From assembly GCA_038227745.1 (NCBI GenBank), contig JBBRPS010000180.1, positions 1 to 14,322 on the forward strand: a stretch of DNA of 14,322 nucleotides, written 5' to 3'. The stretch comes from DASPXY01 sp038227745 (lineage in GTDB: Bacteria > Planctomycetota > Planctomycetia > Gemmatales > Gemmataceae). The translations under genes and the position numbers were made by a program. This document shows positions 8,956-14,299 of the stretch, in pieces (within the stretch, counting starts at the first letter, position 1; each line of letters starts with the position of its first letter). Under the pieces are notes generated by a model that did not search any database, was not told where the DNA came from, and was given only the letters and a program-made list of their open reading frames with translations.

Positions 8956-9762
8956 ATGGCAGAAGGATTCTTCAGCGGCTTACACAGGAATGGGCTCGCC
9001 TGGTCGGGGTGGCTCTTCACCGTGGCGGGAACTGTCTTCGGCCTCTGGACGAGCCAGGCGTATGCCTGGCTCGGCGCCTTGTGTGCCGTCACCGGTCTCT
9101 TCACCCTCACAGCGCTTGCTTACCAACGGCAGCGGGAGCTTTCGGAACTCGAAGGCCGCCGGGTGGCACAAATGGGGCGGTTGGAACGCGACCTGCAGAC
9201 GGCTCGGGACCAGGCGGAACGGGCGGAACGGAAACTGAATGAACTCCCCGCGAACACCCTCCTGCGGATTGAGGAGGTGATAACGGCGAACGCTTTCCCG
9301 CAGTGGGTGGCGTGGCTCGTCCGCCACGCCGAATACGTGGAACGGATGATCCGCTTCGCGCAGGCATCGCACCGCCCCATGAGCCTCCGGACCTTCGTCA
9401 AACAGTCGGGCGGTCTGTTCGCCGTCGCCCGTGCAGAGGGGGCGGCTGTCGCGCTGTTGCGGGACGGGGATCCGTTCCTCCTGACTCACGAAAGCGCTCG
9501 CGGGCTGACCACCGACAGTGCCCAACTCGTGGTCCACCAGCGGGATGAGGGGGAAGGGTTGGTGTGGTTCCGTATTGAGGTCTTCCTCGGGGAAGAGATG
9601 CCGCACCTCGACGCCCTAGCCTCCACGAAGGATGTCGCCGGACTCACCGGGTACTCCGTTCGCCCGTTGTGCTCCGTGGAACGCTACACGAACCTCAACC
9701 TGTCCAGCGCCGCCGAACTGATTCGGCGCCTGGCGGACGAGATTGCCGGGGCCGCGGGGTAA
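8956..9762 (+). CDS. Two-TM coiled-coil membrane protein of unknown function
   Basis: A 268-residue protein from ATG 8956; the frame stays open upstream into the histidine kinase, but nothing coding-like precedes this ATG. Two closely spaced helices (about 13-31 and 35-56) form a hairpin anchor. They are followed by a charged coiled coil (about 57-97), an alpha-helical stretch rich in Trp and Arg (about 100-150), and a C-terminal domain of about 115 residues predicted alpha/beta, containing FAVARAEGAAVALLRDGDPF, LVWFRIEVFLGEE and SAAELIRRLADEI. I do not recognise the C-terminal domain. With both helices near the N-terminus, the remainder should be on one side of the membrane, probably the cytoplasm. 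Only 4 nt separate it from the next gene, so the two are surely co-transcribed and may form a complex. Codon use is less GC-saturated than in the flanking histidine kinase, consistent with separate origin. Confidence 0.8.
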   Translation: MAEGFFSGLHRNGLAWSGWLFTVAGTVFGLWTSQAYAWLGALCAVTGLFTLTALAYQRQRELSELEGRRVAQMGRLERDLQTARDQAERAERKLNELPANTLLRIEEVITANAFPQWVAWLVRHAEYVERMIRFAQASHRPMSLRTFVKQSGGLFAVARAEGAAVALLRDGDPFLLTHESARGLTTDSAQLVVHQRDEGEGLVWFRIEVFLGEEMPHLDALASTKDVAGLTGYSVRPLCSVERYTNLNLSSAAELIRRLADEIAGAAG

Positions 9763-9766
9763 CCGA

Positions 9767-10147
9767 ATGATCCAGACCAGAATTGCGAAAATCGTAAGCC
9801 CGACCAAGGTGATCCTCGCTGCCGGTGCGGACCAGGGGGTCCAGGAAGGCATGGAGTTCGTCATTTATGAACTCAGTGACCCGGTCCTCGACCCCGAGAC
9901 CGGGGACTCGCTGGGTCGCCTGGAACTCCACAAGGCCCGCGTTCGGGTTTCCCAGGTGCAGGAGCGGTTGAGCGTAGCGATCACACCCCTGCGTCAAGTG
10001 CAACGGCGCCTTTTCCCGGAACTGTGGACCGGAACGGTGACAGAAACCGTCAACGAGCGCCTACCCCTGGATGAGTCCACGGCAACGGCCCTCGCGGAGC
10101 CGGAATTGACGGTGAAAGTCGGCGATCTGGTCCGCAGCGTCTCTTAA
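9767..10147 (+). CDS. Small FlgT-C-terminal-domain-like protein, partner of the preceding gene
   Basis: A 126-residue protein from ATG 9767, 4 nt after the previous stop. The pattern AAGADQGVQEGMEFVIY, then DPETGDSLG, then a RVRVSQVQERLSVA strand, ending VKVGDLVRS, resembles the small beta-barrel domain found at the C-terminus of FlgT and related envelope proteins. There it reads as 'G..G...G..F.V', 'DP.TGE.LG', 'V.V..V'. No signal peptide or membrane helix is visible, so it would be cytoplasmic, or recruited to the membrane by the coiled-coil protein upstream. The fold assignment is by motif resemblance only and the function is unknown. Immediately after its stop, and in the same frame, begins the histidine-kinase relic. 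Confidence 0.75.
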   Translation: MIQTRIAKIVSPTKVILAAGADQGVQEGMEFVIYELSDPVLDPETGDSLGRLELHKARVRVSQVQERLSVAITPLRQVQRRLFPELWTGTVTETVNERLPLDESTATALAEPELTVKVGDLVRSVS

Positions 10148-10153
10148 AGCCGC

Positions 10154-10231
10154 GAGTCGGGGAGCCCGCCCGGCGAGGGCACGCGCTTTGACGTGTGGCT
10201 GCCGCCGGCCGCCGGAGAACGGAGCGGATGA
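10154..10231 (+). pseudogene. Relic of a histidine kinase 3' end (HATPase C-terminus)
   Basis: The 25 codons before the TGA at 10229-10231 read ESGSPPGEGTRFDVWLP followed by PAAGERSG, the standard last strand of a histidine-kinase ATPase domain. The 30 nt 10175-10204 match 28 of 30 nt of 8778-8807 at the end of the intact kinase (EGTRFDVWLP). Nothing of the rest of the kinase is present: the preceding sequence is the stop region of the 9767-10147 gene. The relic's TGA overlaps ATG 10228 of the next gene, as expected if a full kinase was once translationally coupled to it. Confidence 0.75.
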
Positions 10232-10596
10232 TGGACACCGTTACCCTGTTCCGTCCCGTGGGGGAAAAAGAACTCGCGCTGATCCGGCAGAGCGGGATGC
10301 GAGAGTTCCCGCCCCGCTTACCCTTTCAGCCGATCTTCTACCCGGTCCTGAGCGAAGAGTATGCCGTCCAGATCGCCCGCGACTGGAACACGAAGGATGC
10401 GGCTTCCGGAAATGTTGGATACGTGACCCGGTTTCGGGTGAGCAAGGAGTTCCTGTGCCGGTATCCGATCCAGACCGTCGGCAGACGCATCCATCAGGAG
10501 TACTGGATTCCGGCCGAGGATCTGCCGAATTTCAACCGCAATCTCATTGGCGAAATCGAAGTCATCGCCGAGTTCCGCTCTCTGTCAGCAGAATAA
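10231..10596 (+). CDS. Small conserved protein of the 'ADP-ribosylation/crystallin J1'-labelled family
   Basis: A 121-residue protein. ATG 10231 is chosen over ATG 10228 because GGAG at 10221-10224 then has a 6-nt spacer. The sequence TLFRPVGEKELALI, FPPRLPFQPIFYPVL, EYAVQIARDWN, GYVTRFRVSKEFLCRYP, GRRIHQEYWIPAEDL, FNRNLIGEIEVI matches my recollection of a widespread family of about 120 residues. Databases usually label it 'ADP-ribosylation/crystallin J1', although it is far shorter than real ADP-ribosylglycohydrolases. No biochemical function is established to my knowledge. The many invariant aromatic, Pro and Arg residues suggest a compact ligand-binding or enzymatic fold. It follows the histidine-kinase relic and converges with the ANTAR regulator gene, 51 bp away. 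Confidence 0.7.
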   Translation: MDTVTLFRPVGEKELALIRQSGMREFPPRLPFQPIFYPVLSEEYAVQIARDWNTKDAASGNVGYVTRFRVSKEFLCRYPIQTVGRRIHQEYWIPAEDLPNFNRNLIGEIEVIAEFRSLSAE

Positions 10597-10647
10597 CGGC
10601 GGGACGCAGGCGCCGCGCCTTCGACAGCCGGTCGCGCCTCTTCTCCC

Positions 10648-11247
10648 TCACGTCGCCTCCGGCTGGTCGAAGACCTCCTCCACCATCAGGATCATCTGCG
10701 CCACCTCGACCAGCTTGCGGTTCGTGTCGCGCGCCAACTTCTGCAGGCGGCGGAACGCCGACGCCTCGTCCTGGCTTGTCCGCTTCATCAGGATGCCCTT
10801 CGCCCGCTCGATCAGCTTGCGGTCCTGGATCGCCTGGCGCAGGTTGGCCGCCTCCTTCCGCAGCGCCGTGAACTCCTCGAACCGCCGGCTGACGATGGCG
10901 ATCGCCGGCTCCAGGGCCTTCTCCTCGATTGGCTTGATCAGGTACGCCATCACGTGGTTCGCCCCGGCCCGCTCGATCAGCTCCGGGTCGCTGAAGCCCG
11001 ACACCAGGATCACCGGAATGACCTCGTCCTGGCACACCTGCCGGGCCGCATCGATCCCGTCCATGTCCGGCATCTTGATATCCGTGATAATCAGGTCCGG
11101 CCGGACAGAGCGGCAGCAGTTCACCAGCTCGACGCCGGTGCTGACGGCGCAGACCACCTCGTGCCCGTGCAGGGGCAAAATCTCCCGGTAGAACTCCAGC
11201 ATGCGCGGCTCGTCGTCGGCAACCGCGATCTTGAGAAAACGGCTCAT
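10648..11247 (-). CDS. ANTAR-domain response regulator (REC-ANTAR)
   Basis: A 199-residue protein from ATG 11247. The receiver domain carries the acidic pair Asp11/Asp12, phospho-acceptor Asp56 in LIITDIKMPDMDG, Ser83 and Lys105 in AYLIKP. A helical linker at about 118-135 leads to the ANTAR domain (about 133-190: LIERAKGILMKR, then SAFRRLQKLARDTNRKLVEVA). ANTAR proteins bind paired RNA hairpins and prevent transcription termination when phosphorylated. The start codon overlaps the stop of the preceding histidine-kinase remnant in an ATGA (11244-11247), so the two were once a translationally coupled HK-RR pair. Since that kinase is now truncated, the regulator may depend on another kinase, for instance the intact one at 5448-8834. 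Its RNA target is not evident here. Confidence 0.92.
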   Translation of the reverse strand: MSRFLKIAVADDEPRMLEFYREILPLHGHEVVCAVSTGVELVNCCRSVRPDLIITDIKMPDMDGIDAARQVCQDEVIPVILVSGFSDPELIERAGANHVMAYLIKPIEEKALEPAIAIVSRRFEEFTALRKEAANLRQAIQDRKLIERAKGILMKRTSQDEASAFRRLQKLARDTNRKLVEVAQMILMVEEVFDQPEAT

Positions 11248-11570
11248 TGACTGGTCCTCGGTAGCGTGATGACGATCTCCGCGCCGCCTCCCTGGTCCGC
11301 ACCGACCGCGCTCCGACCGCCGTGAGCCTCGACCATTCTTCCAGCAATCGCCATGCCCAACCCCATGCTCTGCGTCTTTGTCGTAAAAAACGGCTCGAAA
11401 AGCTTCCACCGGCTCTCCGTCATCAGCCCCGGCCCGTGGTCGCGCAGTGCCACGCGGCCCTGCGTCGGTTTTCGCCCGCGGGTTCTTGAGGCCGTCGCGC
11501 CGTCACGCGCGCTTTTCGTGGCAGAGTCTGCCCGAGGCGCTCTCGGCATTTGCTGTACCCATTGCGCGTC
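11244..11570 (-). pseudogene. 5'-truncated histidine kinase (part of the HATPase domain only)
   Basis: Reading leftwards, the frame contains GRVALRDHGPGLM (ATP-lid Asp box), KLFEPFFTTK (F box), MGLGMAI (G2 box) and EAHGGR, then a final ITLPRTSQ, ending in TGA at 11244-11246. These are the C-terminal two thirds of a HATPase_c domain. Upstream, VQQMPRAPRADSA occupies the place of the N box, but the essential Asn is missing. Beyond about 11570 no dimerisation, HisKA or sensor sequence can be found in any frame before the divergent gene at 11718. The frame itself stays open to an ATG at 11669, so a short product is possible but could not be an active kinase. It is ATGA-coupled to the ANTAR regulator. 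The exact left boundary of homology is uncertain. Confidence 0.75.
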
Positions 11571-11717
11571 GAGCGCGCCGCTCCCGGAGGGGAAAAAGGA
11601 GGCCTCCCGGCCGCCGCGCCGGGGGGAGTCGGGTAGAGTTCCGTGGAAACACGGGCGCGCGCCAGCCATCAGGACGGTGGTCGCGGCGGTCCGCCCTGGG
11701 CTTCAGAGATCCGTCCC

Positions 11718-12404
11718 ATGAAAAAGCGTATCCTCATCGGCCTCCTGAGCGTCGCCGCGCTGCTCGTGAACTCCACGGTGTCCTACGCCTGGCTGTTCCA
11801 CCACTGCTGCGGCTGCAAGTACTCCATGTACATCTGCTGCCGCCCCTACAACGCCTTCACGCCGGTCTGCGCCGGCAACATTACCTGCAACGGGTGCTGC
11901 CCGATGATGGGCGGGTGCTGTCCGTCGCCGTGCATGCCGTCGTGCTTCTCGGGCTGCCCGTCGCCGTGCGGCCCGTCGCCCTGCTGCGACTCCGGTTGCT
12001 GCGACTCCGGTTGCTGCGACTCCGGCTGCCTGCCGCCCGGGGGCGCCTGCGCCGCCGGTCCCGCCCCGGTCGCCATCCCCGGCGGTGGCCCCGCCAGCTC
12101 GATGCCCAGCGGCCCGGGCAGCCCGAGCTTCACGCCGCCGAGCCCGACGCCCCTGCCCACCTCGCAGAACTGGCCCGCCGCGATGCCCTACGGCTACAGC
12201 GCCGTGCAGACGGCCGGCTACCACCCCAACTACTACGGCTACCCGCAGGCGGCCTACGGCTACCCGACGAACGGTTACGGGTATCCGATGAACGGCTACG
12301 CCCCGGCCTACTACCCCGGCTACAACTACGCCGCGGGTATGGCCGGCTACCCCACGGCCCCCGCGTACCAGGCGCCCGCCTACTGGTACGGCGGCCAGAA
12401 CTGA
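11718..12404 (+). CDS. Secreted Cys-rich / Tyr-Gly-Pro-rich low-complexity protein
   Basis: A 228-residue protein from ATG 11718 with a clear Sec signal peptide (MKKR, hydrophobic core, VSYA about residue 24). Residues 30-111 contain 23 cysteines by my count, many as CC or CxxC pairs, including three tandem DSGCC-type units. Residues 112-160 are Pro/Gly/Ser-rich. Residues 165-228 are a Tyr-rich tail of GYP, NGYGYP and APAYYPGYNY type with no cysteine. The layout suggests an extracellular, disulfide-cross-linked or surface structural protein. Similar low-complexity secreted proteins occur in planctomycetes, whose envelope is rich in cysteine-containing proteins, but I cannot name a family. It is divergent to the histidine-kinase remnant and ends about 135 bp before a strong hairpin. 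Confidence 0.8.
   Translation: MKKRILIGLLSVAALLVNSTVSYAWLFHHCCGCKYSMYICCRPYNAFTPVCAGNITCNGCCPMMGGCCPSPCMPSCFSGCPSPCGPSPCCDSGCCDSGCCDSGCLPPGGACAAGPAPVAIPGGGPASSMPSGPGSPSFTPPSPTPLPTSQNWPAAMPYGYSAVQTAGYHPNYYGYPQAAYGYPTNGYGYPMNGYAPAYYPGYNYAAGMAGYPTAPAYQAPAYWYGGQN
11982..12026 (+). repeat. Three tandem 15-bp repeats inside the Cys-rich gene
   Basis: The unit TGCTGCGACTCCGGT is present three times head to tail (11982-11996, 11997-12011, 12012-12026); the last copy differs only in its final base. Each unit adds five residues (Cys, Cys, Asp, Ser, Gly in rotation), so the array can expand or contract without frameshift. The near-identity of the copies indicates recent slippage. Confidence 0.9.
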
Positions 12405-12540
12405 GAGGCACGGGCAGAAAGGAAGGTGGGCGAGCCGCCGGGCTGGTCCCGGCGGGGTCTGTGGGGGTGTCGCTGCGCGACAGGCCGCCGGCTCGTTCCT
12501 GCGTTCCTCTGCCTCTGAACGATCTGTCGATGATTCGCCG

Positions 12541-12582
12541 CGAGGCGAGCAGGGCACCGCCCTGCTCGCCTCGTGTCGTTTT
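12541..12582 (+). terminator. Strong intrinsic-type terminator after the Cys-rich gene
   Basis: Arms 12541-12555 and 12559-12573 are exact 15-bp reverse complements (CGAGGCGAGCAGGGC) around a 3-nt loop ACC. TGTCGTTTT follows at 12574-12582. A perfect stem with a short loop and a T-rich tail on the plus strand fits factor-independent termination. Confidence 0.8.
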
Positions 12583-12674
12583 CGGGTGGGGAAGTCGTCC
12601 CTGGCGTTCACCCGCCCGCGCGAACCGCGCCGGCGTGGCTCAGCCCGGCGTACCAGCACCCTGCGACGCGGCGC

Positions 12675-12716
12675 TTGCCAACCACCCCTCCACCGCGGAG
12701 AATACTCGAATTCTCC
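12675..12716 (+). promoter_or_regulatory. Candidate promoter and inverted-repeat operator for the sugar isomerase
   Basis: TTGCCA (12675-12680) lies 17 bp before GAGAAT (12698-12703), matching the -35 and -10 consensus at 5/6 and 4/6 positions. The second box is part of a perfect 7-bp inverted repeat GGAGAAT/ATTCTCC (12697-12703 and 12710-12716) in an otherwise GC-rich region, so a repressor could bind there. Transcription would start about 50 nt before ATG 12759. Weak prediction. Confidence 0.3.
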
Positions 12717-12758
12717 TCCGAACAAAGACCGCGTGTTCAATACCTTGAGGGACGACCG

Positions 12759-13613
12759 ATGAAGACCGGGATGAACCTGCTGCTGTGGACCACCCACGTC
12801 ACCTCCGAGCACTTCCCCATCCTCGCCAAGTTGAAGGCGGCCGGGTTTGACGGTGTCGAGTTGCCGGTGTTCGAGGGCGACACGTCGCATTACCAGACGA
12901 TCGCGAAGGAGTTAAAGAACCTCGGCCTCGGCTGCACCACGGTGACGGTCGTCGGCCCCGAGACCAGCCCGATCAGTCCCGACGCGAAGATCCGCCAGGC
13001 GGCCCTCGACCACCACAAGTGGGCCATCGAGATGACGGCGACGCTCGGCGGCGGGTTCCTGTGCGGCCCGTACCACTCGCCGCTGGCGGTCTTCTCCGGC
13101 AGCGGCCCGACCGACGACGAGAAGAAGCGCGCCGCCGACGTGCTGCGCCAGTCCGCCGAGGAGGCGAAGAAGGCCAACGTCATGCTGGCCATCGAGTACC
13201 TCAACCGCTTCGAGTGCTACTTCCTCACCACCGCCGCCCAGGCCCGCGCCCTGGTCAAGCAGGTCGATCATCCGAACTTCCGCATGATGTACGACACGTT
13301 CCACGCCAACATCGAGGAGAAGAAGGTTACGGAGACGATCGAGAGCGTGGCCGACAGCTTCGTCCACGTCCACATCAGCGAGAACGACCGCGGCACGCCG
13401 GGGACGGGCATGGTCCACTGGGACGAGACGTTCCGGGCGCTGCGGCAGGTGACGTACGACGGCTGGCTGGTGATCGAGGCGTTCGGGCGGGCGCTGCCGG
13501 CGCTGGCGTCGGCGACTCGCGTCTGGCGCGACCTGTTCCCCGCCGCCGAGGAGGTGTACACGCAGGGGCTGCGGTTCATGAAGGAGAAGTGGGCCGCGGC
13601 GGCGCCGCCGTGA
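12759..13613 (+). CDS. Sugar isomerase/epimerase, D-tagatose/D-psicose 3-epimerase-like (TIM barrel)
   Basis: A 284-residue protein from ATG 12759 with ribosome site GAGGGA about 8 nt upstream. It matches the AP-endonuclease-2-like TIM-barrel sugar isomerase superfamily and, within it, the ketose 3-epimerase branch: AIEYLNRFECYFLTT, MMYDTFHANIEE, HVHISENDRGTPGTG, VIEAF and VWRDLF. The four divalent-metal ligands are all present as Glu146, Asp179, His205 and Glu240. Glu146 and Glu240 are the acid/base pair in characterised family members, and Arg211 corresponds to the substrate-binding Arg. The expected reaction is C3 epimerisation (or related isomerisation) of a free ketose in the cytoplasm; the exact sugar cannot be told from sequence. 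It appears monocistronic, followed by a long inverted repeat. Confidence 0.88.
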   Translation: MKTGMNLLLWTTHVTSEHFPILAKLKAAGFDGVELPVFEGDTSHYQTIAKELKNLGLGCTTVTVVGPETSPISPDAKIRQAALDHHKWAIEMTATLGGGFLCGPYHSPLAVFSGSGPTDDEKKRAADVLRQSAEEAKKANVMLAIEYLNRFECYFLTTAAQARALVKQVDHPNFRMMYDTFHANIEEKKVTETIESVADSFVHVHISENDRGTPGTGMVHWDETFRALRQVTYDGWLVIEAFGRALPALASATRVWRDLFPAAEEVYTQGLRFMKEKWAAAAPP

Positions 13614-13627
13614 ACGGGGCGAGTATC

Positions 13628-13712
13628 CCGACACGCTCGACTTGTAGGGTGGGCACTGCCCACCGTGGAGCGACCGGTGGGCAGTGCCCACCCTACAGGG
13701 CGAGCGTGTCGG
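13628..13712. repeat. Nested long inverted repeat (cruciform) after the isomerase gene
   Basis: Inner arms of 23 bp (13643-13665 and 13675-13697) are exact reverse complements with core GTGGGCACTGCCCACC and a 9-nt loop. Outer arms of 12 bp (13628-13639, CCGACACGCTCG, and 13701-13712) are also exact. The whole can fold into one stem with 35 paired bases interrupted by small internal loops. Each inner arm itself contains GGGCACTGCCC, a small palindrome. It may serve as a terminator for the isomerase, but there is no T-run, and it resembles a dispersed repeat. Confidence 0.9.
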
Positions 13713-13716
13713 CCCA

Positions 13717-14132
13717 CTAGTGGGTCACTTGCCTCCCCTAGAGCCATACGCCTTGCGGGGGGGACTATAACAACCCAAGCCCAACCTCGTGGAGCCAAAT
13801 CGTGTCCCGCCGCCAGAAACATCCGCTGCGTCTCCTGACCGCGCGGCACGGCAAGCATGGGAGCGGTGGTTGCAAGGTTTGAAGACGCCCCTGCCGTTGG
13901 ACGGTCAACACCCCCAGAACCCCGAGGAGATCATGGCCTGGTTGGCGGCGGTCGCCGAACACGGGAACAAGGAGCCGACGCCGTTCGTGTGGGGTGGCAA
14001 GCGTCGTCGGCGACGGGAACGCCAGCGCGAACGCCGACAGCGGCAGGGCGGCTCGGGCGCTTACAGCCGCAAGCCGGTGCGCCGACGCCAGCCGCCCCGT
14101 TATGGCCACGCACATGGCAAGTGACCCACTAG
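13717..14132. mobile_element. IS630-type deletion derivative (MITE-like), 416 bp
   Basis: Perfect 17-bp terminal inverted repeats: CTAGTGGGTCACTTGCC at 13717-13733 and its exact complement at 14116-14132. The outermost CTAG is the known preferred target of IS630-family elements, which duplicate the central TA; removing the element restores an uninterrupted CCCACTAGGC site. The interior encodes only what looks like the end of a transposase, with its stop codon inside the right repeat. The catalytic DDE part is absent, so the element could move only with a transposase supplied in trans. Family assignment rests on target, TA duplication and the remnant protein. Confidence 0.7.
13789..14124 (+). 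pseudogene. Transposase C-terminal remnant inside the IS630-type element
   Basis: The open frame starts at GTG 13789 and gives 111 residues, ending in TGA 14122-14124 within the right terminal repeat. The segment EIMAWLAAVAEHGNKEPTPF, then WGGKRRRRRERQRERRQ and GGSGAYSRKPVRRR, resembles the basic C-terminus of IS630-like transposases common in planctomycetes (TPFxWGGKRxxRRxR, GGSGA, RRPxRRR). The helix-turn-helix and catalytic DDE domains are missing. The first 40 or so codons have no recognisable match and may be read-through of non-coding element sequence. A small basic protein could still be made, but a function is not indicated. Confidence 0.55.
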
Positions 14133-14150
14133 GCAGCGGTCCGACAGTTA

Positions 14151-14250
14151 TTCCTCCGGCACGAAAGATCCTCATACAAGCCCGACGCGCCAGCGAGGGA
14201 TCCCTCGCTGGCGCGTCGGGCTTGTGTGACTAACTTCGGCGCCGGAGGAA
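14151..14250. repeat. Perfect 50-bp palindrome within a larger inverted repeat
   Basis: Positions 14176-14225 form an uninterrupted perfect palindrome: 25-nt arms meeting at GGATCC, containing AAGCCCGACGCGCCAGCGAG on the left arm. It is enclosed by a further pair, TTCCTCCGGC (14151-14160) and GCCGGAGGAA (14241-14250). Spurious translation of the arms gives QARRASEGSLAGASGL on both strands, a string I associate with a dispersed repeat in planctomycete genomes. No gene is present from 14133 to the right edge. Confidence 0.9.
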
Positions 14251-14252
14251 TG

Positions 14253-14299
14253 GGTGCCGCGAGCCGAGCGGCACTCGGTTCGGCTCGGCTCGCGGCACC
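14253..14299. repeat. 16-bp inverted repeat at the right edge
   Basis: Arms 14253-14268 (GGTGCCGCGAGCCGAG) and 14284-14299 are exact reverse complements around a 15-nt loop. The right arm plus the following CTAC matches 18 of 20 nt at 1923-1942, at the 3' end of hemF, so it belongs to a repeat present at least twice in this window. Confidence 0.85.

Larger units (their letters stand above)
12405..12758. other. Intergenic region between the Cys-rich gene and the sugar isomerase
   Basis: These 354 bp show no convincing gene on either strand. They hold the terminator of the upstream gene (12541-12582), a candidate promoter with an inverted repeat (12675-12716), and the isomerase ribosome site GAGGGA at about 12746-12751. 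The rest, including a GC-rich stretch at 12420-12500, shows no further structure I can support. Confidence 0.6.

Noticed and set aside
8928..8957. Promoter-like TTGTAC, 18 bp, TATCAT in front of the 8956 gene
   Set aside because: The -10 box would overlap the start codon and place transcription inside the gene, with no alternative in-frame start close by. The same GTATCATG string begins the 5448 gene, so it is more likely a start-site context.
8956..10596. Calling this cluster an anti-phage defence system
   Set aside because: No nuclease, NTPase, reverse transcriptase, TIR or toxin motif is visible; the membrane/coiled-coil architecture alone is not sufficient evidence.
11703..12890. Minus-strand frame of 395 codons
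   Set aside because: Complement of the Cys-rich secreted gene and the next intergenic region; Arg/Gly/Ala low complexity, no motif.
13643..13697. CRISPR-like interpretation of the GTGGGCAGTGCCCACC repeats
   Set aside because: Only one inverted pair is present, with no regularly spaced direct repeats, no spacers and no cas genes.
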